A stretch of DNA of 64,000 nucleotides. Source: Strongyloides papillosus (lineage: Eukaryota; Nematoda; Chromadorea; Rhabditida; Strongyloididae). Position 1 is the stretch's first letter; the number at the start of each line of letters is the position of its first letter. Location of the stretch: the NCBI GenBank assembly GCA_005656395.1, contig SRSI01000028.1:806001-870000 (forward strand), given 5' to 3'. Both the position numbers and the translations under genes were made by a program. Of this stretch, positions 37,579 through 50,200 are shown piece by piece. A model generated the notes under the pieces. The model saw only the letters and a program-made list of their open reading frames with translations. It did no database searches and was not told the origin of the DNA.

Positions 37579-38953
37579 TATCATAAATAGACTAAAGATA
37601 TCTATAAAAAAATGAGTTATATACGTAAGTAATAAAATTAGACTATACGAGGGGTAATGTAACAATAAAATTTGATGAATGAAAGTAAAGACATAATTTT
37701 TCTATTTATATTCAACAATACCACAATATGAGTCATAAAAGATTGTCTATGTAAATTAAAATTACTCTTGTAAACATTTATTTGCTCTTATGAAATATAT
37801 TTTTGTAAAAAAGTTTTTTTAGCATAATCATATTAATATATTTATAAAAGGGAACATAATATATAAGTATTAAAAAAACAAACATGTTTACAAGATATAT
37901 TTTTATCATTTTTGTTAAAGATTTGATGACTTCTTTTAATTCTAATGTATATTAATATAAAATTTATACAATAGTATTATTTTTAGAAATTTTTCATCTT
38001 TTAAAATGTCAATATGTATGCAGGTAGTCTTATATTATTTATTTGAAAATAGAAAGGTTTTTATAAAAATACCTGTGCAAATATTATAACTTTGTAAATA
38101 ATAAAAACTATTGCGTGATATGTTAAAAATATATAGTGAATGGAATTTAAATGAATATTTGCATTGTTAGTAACCTTCTTTCCAAAATAAATAATAATTG
38201 ATTTTTTTGCATTAACGTCAATTTTTGTCATTAAAGAGTAGTTTAAAGATTTATCATTTCAAGTATAATTTTCTATATTCAGCGAAATTTATCATACAAA
38301 TTTATTAATATATAAATATTATTAAAGGGTTAAAATGTGTTTAATATATAAATGAATGTATAATTTTGAAATATTTACAGAAAAAATTAGTATATTTAAA
38401 GCAAATTTTTTTATATTTAAATTGTTTTTGTTATAAATGATAAAACGTATTTGAGAATGATAATTATTATAAATTTTTGCCTTTTTTTAAATAATTTAGA
38501 AAAAACCAAGAAATTCAATACGCTAAAAAGAAAATATTAAATTCTTTTTAAAATGAACCATTTTAAAGCAAACGTAAATATATATATGGTTTTCCTTGTA
38601 AACAAGAAACAATACTTGTAAGGCAAATAAATTCTATGGTGATATAAGTTTTTTATGATAAATTTATTCATATTTAATATAATTGAGCTTTTAACAAAAT
38701 AATAAGCAAATAATATTTTTGCAAAGCGGATATATGCTTATTATTGTGACTAATTGATATATTAATAATGATCTTGTTTTTTAAATATGAATGTAGACTA
38801 ACAAAGATTACAATATGCAAACAGCTTTAACAATTAGATTCGATTCTCTCATCAGAAAAAATTTATTTTTGTGATGAAACAAAGATTTTTTAAAGACAAA
38901 GGTACAAACTATGTGTTATAAAGCAAAAAAAATGAAGCATGGATCACTTTATA
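37579..38953. other. Intergenic region
   Basis: AT-rich spacer from the kelch-like gene start to the mariner insertion. No gene recognised. A tRNA-like B-box string near 38835 has no matching A-box. Confidence 0.6.
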
Positions 38954-38985
38954 TTAGGTTGTCGCAAAAGTTCTGTCGTATTTTT
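38954..38985 (+). repeat. Mariner left inverted terminal repeat
   Basis: 32 bases, exact reverse complement of 39809-39840. Confidence 0.95.
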
Positions 38986-39059
38986 TACGAAATTTTTAAA
39001 TGATTGTAATTTTAATAAGAAGTATGTCTAATTTACAATATATTATCGAATATAATCTA

Positions 39060-39650
39060 CAACTAGTCTCCATTTATTAGCCACCTTATCGATTCTAAAT
39101 GTGAAAAATTTTTCATTCTTTTTGAAGAAAGTTTCAAAAAAACCAACATTTGCCTCACCAACTTTAGTAAAGTATCTATCGTCCTAGAAGTTATGTAGAG
39201 GTAAGAGTAGGTAGTGATTAGATAGAGAAACATCTGGAGAATATGTTGTGTGCGAGAGTAATTCATAATTTCTCTTATCCAGAATTTTTCGAGTCTTCAA
39301 TGTCACATGTCGTTATCTTGAAGAACAACATTTTTGTCATTTTTTGAATTTCATAATTTTCTTAGAATTTTTTTGTTTAATTTTAATAGAATTTTACAAT
39401 AGAGGTTATTAAAAGTAGTTTAGAAATGATAGAATCTCAAAAAATCTGCATTCGAAGCTGAAGCCATACAAATGCATGCTTCATTTTCAAGATTCATTTC
39501 TTTGTCTTGAAACTTTGAAAACGATCTTACCATAGTTACTGCATCTACTACATCTTCTTCTAATGCTCCACATAAATTTTTAGAGTCATCTGTTGTCATA
39601 TGTCTTAGTTGGAGCTCTTAGAAGATGCAGTGTCAAAAATGACTTTTGAC
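39060..39650 (-). pseudogene. Mariner transposase remnant
   Basis: Minus-strand frames with stops and shifts. Readable pieces in N-to-C order are: VVLQDND (near 39330), matching the catalytic DN-x-x-H neighbourhood; the stretch around 39200-39260 where an intact element has PPYSPDLAPSD-type residues, here degenerate; and GFFETFFKKNEKFFTFRID (near 39090-39150) at the C-terminus. The N-terminal helix-turn-helix part is missing or unrecognisable. Boundaries are approximate. Confidence 0.75.
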
Positions 39651-39808
39651 CACATCCATGTTTAGCAATAGAAAATGTAGCATAGATAGTGTGAAAAATT
39701 GTAATTATGCGAATTATAAAGTTAAGAAGTAGTACTATCTAATTATTATAATAGCTTAATTTTATATCAATTGTAATTATATTTTTTTTGACGATTAAAA
39801 ATGACCAT

Positions 39809-39840
39809 AAAAATACGACAGAACTTTTGCGACAACCTAA
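39809..39840 (+). repeat. Mariner right inverted terminal repeat
   Basis: 32 bases, exact reverse complement of 38954-38985. Confidence 0.95.
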
Positions 39841-41250
39841 TATCATTTAAAAAATTTGTTTTACATGAAAATATAATAAATTATTTAATTTGTATCATAT
39901 TTTCCAACTTTCTGAATTAGAACTATTTTGTACCACAGTGTTCAGACAATATAAAAAACAATTATTAAAATCAATATTTAGATATTGTTTTATGATATGC
40001 AATTCGATTAATAAACCAACCTGTTTTTCATGAAATAATTAAAATCACTCTAAAGAATTAAATTAAAAAAGTTTTTACAGACATTATACAGATGAGCAAT
40101 TTATGAAACAAAAAACCAAAAATATTACATATAAATGTAAAAACTGAAATAATCATCATAACGAAGATTAACAAACACTTAATCTTCCAAAATATGATTA
40201 GTTTACAACTTTTTATTACATTGTTTTATTAAGAACATATACACATTAAGTTTTTTATGTTCTATTATTTTGTTTAAATTACCACCTAAAAATTGTCTAA
40301 AACATATTGTGAAAAAAGAAAATGAGCCATCAAACTAACATAATATCATAAAAAATTTAAATTTTAAAGTAAGTTATGAAAATTCGAAAAATAGAAGCAC
40401 ATTTTGATCCTCTCTATAATTTCCATACTAATTAAAATAGATCTATGACCGCCAGTATTATTGTATCAGAATTTGATAAAGATAATTGATTGGGACATTT
40501 TGAAAAAAAATGCCATTAAAAAGATTGACATCGTAGAAAAAAACTTCAACGTTTGATTGCTAATTATCATTTAATCAACTAAAATTTTTGAAAACCATTT
40601 TTTGATCTGTTAACAACCAATAAAAAATTTTTAAATATATATTTTACTAATTTACTTTGAAATGATTTCTGACATATTAAATTATTTTAAAGCATATGAT
40701 ATAAAACTTTTATTATAGAAAGAAAGTTTTATATTATCAAATATATTGAGAGAAAGAAAGATTATTGATGATAATTTAAATGAAGATCCTTTAATTCTTG
40801 GATAAGTTGTAAATTTAAAGTAGTACTGAAAATTTACTCTTGTCAAATGCCTGAACAGGGTCAATTTTTAAATCAGTTGGTTAGAATTGATAGTCATAGC
40901 ATAACTGTGAATTGCAATAACATATGTGTATTTTAGAATATTTAAAATTAAGATTGAATTTATATTTCATAAAATCGTTTTTTTGTTCTATTTTAAATTA
41001 TTCTTTCTCCATATTAAAACATTTTTTTATCTTTACTATAGAGTACAATAAAACAAGTGTTAAAATTTTCAAAATTTTAACAAATATAAGGATATTGTCA
41101 AATAAAATTTTAAACATCTAAAAATTTTTAAAATCATTCGCAAACTACTTCTATCTATTTTGTTCAATAAGAAGTAACATATCATTCTGATGAAACAGCA
41201 ACTATAGAATCAACACCAAATATCCAATATAAGCAAATAAATTTAAGGAA
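39841..41250. other. Region upstream of the titin-like gene
   Basis: AT-rich with no supported gene; presumed promoter of the titin-like gene. A 35-codon open stretch with protein-like composition (41173-41277, EVTYHSDETATIESTP...) runs into the start of that gene in a different frame and is discussed as a finding. The low-complexity frames at 40682-40864 and 40924-41121 are not supported. Confidence 0.5.
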
Positions 41251-44200
41251 ATGGATAAGAAGAAAGATGAGGAGATAGATCATTTTCCAAATACTATATT
41301 AGAAGAACACGAATGCGTTAGTTATGAAATGGCATTGTTGGATAATATTAAAAGTTCTTCTCTTGCTACTTTTTATTCTCTTTCTAAAAATTTCCAAGAA
41401 TCATCGAAAAATTGTGATGATATTGCTACAAATTATTGTAAAAAAGATTCAACAACTTTAACAAAAAAAAGTACTTCACTATCAAATAGCAGTTTGGAAA
41501 TTATTAATAGTTTTGAAGATTGTTATACTCTAGAAAGCATACCAAATGTGATTGACGTTCATGTGAATAATCCATATGAATCATTGAATACTGAAGTTTT
41601 TATTGTTACAACGAGGGATATTCAATTAAATTTATCTTTTATGGCTGTTAATTTTAAACAAAAATGTTCAGATAAATCTTATTCTACTACTACAGAAACA
41701 AATCAATTTTTTGAATTCAACTTCCGTCAACAAAATTTGGGTGTTGATTGTAAAATTCTAGATAAAATAGTCGATGGTGAAATATCTGTTAAAACAACAT
41801 CAGATTTACTGTCATTTGATGATCCACTTTCAACTACTTCAGCACCCATAATATATAATGCACCAAAATTTCTAAAAAATCTTTCTCCTAGAAGTTTGAT
41901 ATATGAAAATGAAGAAGTAATTTTTAGAGTTTCATTTTCGGGTACGCCTCTACCACACATTACATGGTATTATAATGGAAATATTTTACTAGATAACAGG
42001 TATATTAAATATTTATTTTTTATTAATATATTTAGTTTTTGTACTATTTTATGTGAAGACAGAGTTTCATTACTACGAATTAATGATTGTAGTATTATTA
42101 AAGATGATGATAATTTAGCTTGTCAAATAAATAATGCAGTAGGATTAGAATATTGTGAGACAAAGATTGTGAAATTAAAAAATGAAAAAAATATTTGCAA
42201 TATTAATTTAAAAAACATTTATGATTATCAGGGCAGTTCGGTTATTCTTTTAACAAATAATAAAATTAATATAACTAAATATATTAATAAATCTTTATCA
42301 TTGGATTTGGAAAAAGATAATGTAAAACTGTATGATGACTGTGATTTATTGATGACAGAAATATCACTAGAAAATTTTTCCAATTATATTCCTATATTTG
42401 TTCAAGAGTTACCAAAACAAATATTTTGTTTAGAAAATGAAAATATCCATTTAAAATGTATTTATAAAGGTTTACCAGAATCAGTAGTTATTTGGAAAAA
42501 AAATGGTTACTTATTAGGAGATAGTGATAAATTAAAAATTATTTGTGATGATGGAATTACAATTTTAAAATATTATAATTTGACAGAATTTGATTGTGGA
42601 ACATATGAATGTCAAATTAAGAATGGATTAGGAATGGCAAAGTGTCAATGCAACATTATTGTTGAACGTTAGTTTAACATAGTATATTTTTAAAAATTAA
42701 TTTTGTTTTAGGAAATTTAAAAAATACGTTGGCTATTGGAGTTGAAGTCTACAGTTGTAAGGAACCAATGGAGGCTTACCTTGATATATTAGTGGATGAA
42801 AAATTATTAGACGAAACATTTAAATTATCCACAGAAAAAAGAAATTTTGTTGATCATTGTTTCTCTGGTAAAAATAATTGTTAAAATAGACAGATAATTA
42901 GTATTTTAAAATTGAGTCGAGTTATTCGCATTTGAACGTGTTTTAATAATAATAAGCATTGCATTAATGCCATAGTATACATAACACTATATAATAAAAT
43001 TCTAGAAAGACGTAATAGATATATTAATATAAAACATTATTTCTGTTAGTGATAAAATTTTTCTCAAAATTATTTTTCATCTATAGATTACTTAATATAA
43101 ATATTTTTATAACATAATAATGATATATTTATTTAATTCTAATTTTAATTTTTTCAGAAGCAACATCATCAGATCGAGAAGGTTCGCAAACTAGCTATTT
43201 TAATATAAACTCTTTCGAAAACTGTAATGACGAAACATCCCCAACTTTTATAAAAAAATTACCGAATATGAAAGAAATTATTAAAGGCGAAAATATTGAT
43301 TTTAAAGTTCTTTTTATTGGAGAACCTATCCCAAATATAGAATGGGAATTTGATCCCAATGCTGTTAAAGGAGATATTACGTAAGTTTTATTAAAATGTA
43401 TTTTTATCAACATTTGATTATTAGAAAAACAACGGAAGACGGAGTAGCAATTTTTAAAGCTGATAACATTCAATCAGATTTGACATTGACATGTATTGCG
43501 AAAAATCCAAATGGAACAGAAAAATGTTTTTGTAAAATTGTTTTAAAACCAGGGCCAGATGGTAAGACAATAGAAATGCAACAAATGAGGATAGATAATG
43601 ATTTATCTGTATCTCATGTTACTGAAAAACAGGAAGAGGCAAGTGATTTAGAAATAATTGCTGATACTGATGAATTTGATTTCGAAAAAATTGATCTTAT
43701 TGGTAATGTTTATGATAAATCAAAAGAAATGATAAAGTGCGAAGATGGTACTTTTAACGAAAATAATATTGAAAGTTTTATGAAAATATTACAAATAACT
43801 CCCGAAATTGATAATTTAGTTAATGAAGTGACAGAAAATATATTTTTATCTCTTGACGATGAAGTAAAAAGTGTTATTAAAAAACAAAAACTAGATGTAG
43901 CTGATGAAGAAATTTCTTCAGAAAAGTCGAAAAATCTTGTTACAATATCTAATGAAAATTCCTTATCCACAAAAATATATGATAATGTTGATTCAAATAT
44001 AATATCAAATAATATCATTGAAATAGACGAAATGTTACACTCCCAATTATCTAACAACGCCTCTACATCTGATTATCAAAATAAACAAGATATTGAACAA
44101 CAGAATGAATGTGAAAATAATATGTCATTGGAAATGATAAAAGTATTAAGTGATGATGATTTTGATATTATTGATATAAAAGCTAACTTAGAAAAGGACG

Positions 44201-47200
44201 ATAATAAAGAGAAATTATATGATAAAAATAATTTAGTCGCAACATCTATGAATATTCCAAATGAAAATGATAATATTAGAATAAACAATATCGATAGTAC
44301 GGATGGTATAATAAATGAACTAGGTATAGAAAATACATTGAATGAGAATGTAGCAAGCTTGGATTCGCAATCTGATGATTTGCCTACTCCGGATGATTAT
44401 GAACTGCTCGAAAAAATGGAAGAGGATGAAGCAACATTAAATAAAAAAATTAGTGGTGATAATTTAATATGTACAGAGTATAAAGAAGAAATTAATGCTA
44501 TTAATATAAAAAGCGATATTGAAAGCATTAATGATGTAGACATTAATAAATCAAATAAAAATGAATTAACTATTATTAATACGAAAGAGGGTATGCAGGA
44601 TAATTTAGAAGAAAACCGTTATGAGCAAGAAATATTGAGCAATGATTTACACCTTAGAGAAAGATTAGAAAGTACTACAGACGAATTAGTAGGTAACATA
44701 GTACACCAAGCCATTAAAGACTTTGATAGTATCCATAAGTCTGACAAGATGGAGAAGAAAACAAAAGAAAAAGAAAGTTCAATTAATGGGGAATACAATG
44801 TTGAAGAAATAAATGAATTGTCTACTAAAGAAGAAATAAGGAATGAAAATAAGGATAATATTATTCAAATTGAAAATTTAGAATTAGAAGCAGGTGGTAA
44901 AAAAGTTAAAATAGAAAATGTAGTTACCAATGTTACTGCTTCTAAACCTGATGATAATTGTAATTTAAATCTCGAAGTTCTTTATGAAGAATATGATGAA
45001 TGTGAAGGGGCATTTAAGGCTAGAAAAAATGATACGAAAAAGTTAAGGAAAAATTTAGATAAAGAATCGAATTTAAAAGATAAGAAAATTAAAAATAAAA
45101 CAATAAATCAAGAAACGATAAACAATGTTGATAAAACTGTAGAAATAAATAGAGAAAGTGATGTTTATGAAATTCAAGTTGAAGTCATATATGAATCATT
45201 TGATGAGATCCAAAAAGTCATGATGACAACTCAAAACTCAATTAATATGGAAATTGAAATAAAGGTTGAAAAAGAAAGTCAAAATGAGATTGTTAATGTT
45301 GAAGTTTTTGATGAGGAATATGAAGAATTAGTGTCTGATTCATACAAAGATGAAAGAAAAATTAAAGACAACAAGAAACGAAAAGGCAGTGAAAGAAATA
45401 GTAAAAATAATAAAAAGGTAGAAATAGAAGGCAGAATTAAAGAAGAAAAAAAATTAATGCTAAATGAAAGAAAAATGGAGGGCATAGAAGCTACTTTAAC
45501 TGTTGGAAGAGAGGAAGATGATAATAAACAATCTACTGACATTGATAACGAAAAAGAAGAGGTACTAATAGACAATAAACATCTGGAAACTTTTATAATT
45601 GATCAAGAGCTTTCTGAAGTTAACCAAGAACAACTTCTTAAAATTGATAAAAAACAACCTTCTAAAGTTAAACAAGAAACTCGTAAAGTAGAACAAGTGG
45701 AAGCTTTTAATGTTGAACAGGAAACTCCGAAAGTAGAACAAAAACAACCTTCTTTAGTCGAACATGAAATTCCTAAAGTTGAGCAGGAAACTTCAAAAGT
45801 AGTACAAGAACAACCTTCTATAGTTGGACAAGAAACTCCTGAAGTAGAACAAGAACAACCTTCTATAGTTGAACGGGAAACTTCCAAAGTTGAACAAGTG
45901 GAAGCTTCTAAAGTTGAAGAGATAACTTCAAAAGTAGAACAAGAACAAATTCCTATAGTTGAACAAGAAACTCCTAAAGTTGAACAAGAACAACCTATAA
46001 AGTTTGAACAGAAAACTTCAAAAGTAGAACAAGAGCAATTTTCTAAAGTTGAACAAGAGACTCCAAAAGTAGAACAAGAACAATCTTCTAAATTTGAACA
46101 TGAAACTCCAAAAGTAGATCAAGAAGAACCTTTTATAGTTGAACAAGATCAACCTATTAAAGTAGAACAAGAACAACCTTCTAAAGTTGAACAGGAAACT
46201 CTTAAAGTTGAACAAGAGCAACCTACAAAGGTTGAACAAGGACAACCTACTATAAGTGAACAAGAAACTTCTAAAGTTGAACAAGTGGAAACTTCTAAAG
46301 TTGAACAAGTGGAAGCTTCTAAAGTTGAACAGGAAATTCCAAAAGTAGAACAAGAACAACCTCCTATAGTTGAACAAGAAACTCTTAAAGTTGAACAAGA
46401 ACAACTTACAAAGATTGAACAGGAAACACCAAAAATTGAACAAGAACAACCTTCTAAAATTGAACAAGAACAACCTTCTAAAATTGAACAAGAACAATCT
46501 CCTAAAGTTGAACAAGAAACTTCTAAAATAGAACAAGAACAACCTCCTATAGTTGAACAAGAAACTCCAAAAGTAGAACAAGAACAACCTTCTAAAGTAG
46601 AACACGAACAACCTTATAAAGTTGAACAAGAAACACCTAAAATTGAACAAGAACAACCTACAAAGGTTGAACAAGAAACTCCCAAAGTTGAACAAGTGGA
46701 AGCTTCTAAAGTTGAACAAGAAACTCTTAAAGTAGATCAAGAACAACCTTCTAAAGTTGAACAAGTAGAAGCTCCTAAAGTTGAACAAGAACAACCTACA
46801 AAGGTTGAACAAGACACTCCAAAAGTAGAACAAGAACAACCTTCTAAAGTAGAACAAGTAGAAGCTCCTAAAGTTGAACAGGAAACTCCTAAAGTAGATC
46901 AAGAACAACCTTCTAAAGTTGAACAGGAAACTCCAAAAGTAGAAAAAGTAGAAGCTTTTAAAGTTGAACAAGAAACTCTTAAAGTAGATCAAAAACAACC
47001 TTCTAAAGTTGAACAAGTAGAAGCTCCTAAAGTTGAACAGGAAACTCCTAAAGTAGATCAAGAACAACCTTCTAAAGTTGAACAAGTAGAAGCTCCTAAA
47101 GTTGAACAGGAAACTCCTAAAGTTGAACAAGAAACTCCAAAAGTAGAACAAGTAGAAGCTTCTAAAGTTGAACAAGAAACTCTTAAAGTAGATCAAAAAC

Positions 47201-50200
47201 AACCTTCTAAAGTTGAACAAGTAGAAGCTCCTAAAGTTGAACAGGAAACTCCTAAAGTTGAACAAGAAACTCCAAAAGTAGAACAAGTGGAAGCTTCTAA
47301 AGTTGAACAAGAAACTCTTAAAGTAGATCAAAAACAACCTTCTAAAGTTGAACAAGAACAACCTTCTAAAGTTGAACAGGAAACTCCTAAAGTAGAACAA
47401 GTAGAAGCTTCTAAAGTTGAACAAGTAGATGCTCCTAAAGTTGAACAAGAAACTCCTAAAGTAGATCAAGAACAACCTTCTAAAGTTGAACAAGTAGATG
47501 CTCCTAAAGTTGAACAAGAAACTCCTAAAGTAGATCAAGAACAACCTTCTAAAGTTGAACAAGAAGCTCCTAAAGTTGAACAAGAAACTCCTAAAGTAGA
47601 TCAAGAACAACCTTCTAAAGTTGAACAGGAAACTCCTAAAGTTGAACAAGAAACTCCAAAAGTAGAACAAGTAGAAGCTTCTAAAGTTGAACAAGAAACT
47701 CTTAAAGTAGATCAAAAACAACCTTCTAAAGTTGAACAAGTAGAAGCTTCTAAAGTTGAACAAGTAGATGCTCCTAAAGTTGAACAAGAAGCTCCTAAAG
47801 TTGAACAAGAAACTCCTAAAGTAGATCAAGAACAACCTTCTAAAGTTGAACAGGAAACTCCTAAAGTTGAACAAGAAACTCCAAAAGTAGAACAAGTAGA
47901 AGCTTCTAAAGTTGAACAAGAAACTCTTAAAGTAGATCAAAAACAACCTTCTAAAGTTGAACAAGTAGAAGCTCCTAAAGTTGAACAGGAAACTCTTAAA
48001 GTAGATCAAGAACAACCTTCTAAAGTTGAACAAGAACAACCTTCTAAAGTAGAACAAGTGGAAACTCCTAAAGTTGAACAAGAACAACCTACAAAGGTTG
48101 AACAAGACACTCCAAAAGTAGAACAAGAACAACCTTCTAAAGTTGAACAGGAAACTCCTAAAGTTGAACAAGAAACTCTTAAAGTAGATCAAGAACAACC
48201 TTCTAAAGTAGAACAAGTAGAAGCTCCTAAAGTTGAACAGGAAACTCCTAAAGTTGAACAAGAAACTCCAAAAGTAGAACAAGTGGAAGCTTCTAAAGTT
48301 GAACAAGAAACTCTTAAAGTAGATCAAAAACAACCTTCTAAAGTTGAACAAGAACAACCTTCTAAAGTTGAACAGGAAACTCCTAAAGTTGAACAAGAAA
48401 CTCCAAAAGTAGAACAAGTAGAAGCTTCTAAAGTTGAACAAGAAACTCTTAAAGTAGATCAAAAACAACCTTCTAAAGTAGAACAAGTAGAAGCTTCTAA
48501 AGTTGAACAAGTAGATGCTCCTAAAGTTGAACAAGAAGCTCCTAAAGTTGAACAAGAAACTCCTAAAGTAGATCAAGAACAACCTTCTAAAGTTGAACAG
48601 GAAACTCCTAAAGTTGAACAAGAAACTCCAAAAGTAGAACAAGTAGAAGCTTCTAAAGTTGAACAAGAAACTCTTAAAGTAGATCAAAAACAACCTTCTA
48701 AAGTTGAACAAGTAGAAGCTCCTAAAGTTGAACAGGAAACTCCTAAAGTAGATCAAGAACAACCTTCTAAAGTTGAACAAGTAGAAGCTCCTAAAGTTGA
48801 ACAGGAAACTCCTAAAGTAGATCAAGAACAACCTTCTAAAGTTGAACAAGTAGAAGCTCCTAAAGTTGAACAGGAAACTCCTAAAGTAGATCAAGAACAA
48901 CCTTCTAAAGTTGAACAAGAAGCTCCTAAAGTTGAACAAGAAACTCCTAAAGTAGATCAAGAACAACCTTCTAAAGTTGAACAGGAAACTCCTAAAGTTG
49001 AACAAGAAACTCCAAAAGTAGAACAAGTAGAAGCTTCTAAAGTTGAACAAGAAACTCTTAAAGTAGATCAAAAACAACCTTCTAAAGTTGAACAAGTAGA
49101 AGCTCCTAAAGTTGAACAGGAAACTCCTAAAGTTGAACAAGAAACTCCAAAAGTAGAACAAGTAGAAGCTTCTAAAGTTGAACAAGAAACTCTTAAAGTA
49201 GATCAAAAACAACCTTCTAAAGTTGAACAAGTAGAAGCTTCTAAAGTTGAACAAGTAGATGCTCCTAAAGTTGAACAAGAAGCTCCTAAAGTTGAACAAG
49301 AAACTCCTAAAGTAGATCAAGAACAACCTTCTAAAGTTGAACAGGAAACTCCTAAAGTTGAACAAGAAACTCCAAAAGTAGAACAAGTAGAAGCTTCTAA
49401 AGTTGAACAAGAAACTCTTAAAGTAGATCAAAAACAACCTTCTAAAGTTGAACAAGTAGAAGCTCCTAAAGTTGAACAGGAAACTCCTAAAGTAGATCAA
49501 GAACAACCTTCTAAAGTTGAACAAGTAGAAGCTCCTAAAGTTGAACAGGAAACTCCTAAAGTAGATCAAGAACAACCTTCTAAAGTTGAACAAGAAGCTC
49601 CTAAAGTTGAACAAGAAACTCCTAAAGTAGATCAAGAACAACCTTCTAAAGTTGAACAAGTAGAAGCTTCTAAAGTTGAACAAGTAGATGCTCCTAAAGT
49701 TGAACAAGAAACTCCTAAAGTAGATCAAGAACAACCTTCTAAAGTTGAACAGGAAACTCCTAAAGTTGAACAAGAAACTCCAAAAGTAGAACAAGTAGAA
49801 GCTTCTAAAGTTGAACAAGAAACTCTTAAAGTAGATCAAAAACAACCTTCTAAAGTTGAACAAGTAGAAGCTCCTAAAGTTGAACAGGAAACTCCTAAAG
49901 TTGAACAAGAAACTCCAAAAGTAGAACAAGTAGAAGCTTCTAAAGTTGAACAAGAAACTCTTAAAGTAGATCAAAAACAACCTTCTAAAGTTGAACAAGT
50001 AGAAGCTTCTAAAGTTGAACAAGTAGATGCTCCTAAAGTTGAACAAGAAACTCCTAAAGTAGATCAAGAACAACCTTCTAAAGTTGAACAGGAAACTCCT
50101 AAAGTTGAACAAGAAACTCCAAAAGTAGAACAAGTAGAAGCTTCTAAAGTTGAACAAGAAACTCTTAAAGTAGATCAAAAACAACCTTCTAAAGTTGAAC

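Larger units (their letters stand above)
38954..39840 (-). mobile_element. Decayed mariner-family DNA transposon
   Basis: 887 bases bounded by 32-base perfect inverted repeats starting TTAGGTTGTCGCAAAAGT and flanked on both sides by TA (38952-38953 and 39841-39842), the target duplication of Tc1/mariner elements. Inside, on the minus strand, are broken pieces of a mariner transposase, including a QDN motif region and the C-terminal FF...F..NEKFFTFRIDKV..KW part. The element is shorter than an autonomous mariner (about 1.3 kb), and its frame has several stops, so it cannot encode active transposase but could be mobilised in trans. Confidence 0.93.

Noticed and set aside
38825..38850. tRNA B-box-like string (GATTCGATTC)
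   Set aside because: No A-box or acceptor-stem pairing at the required distance.
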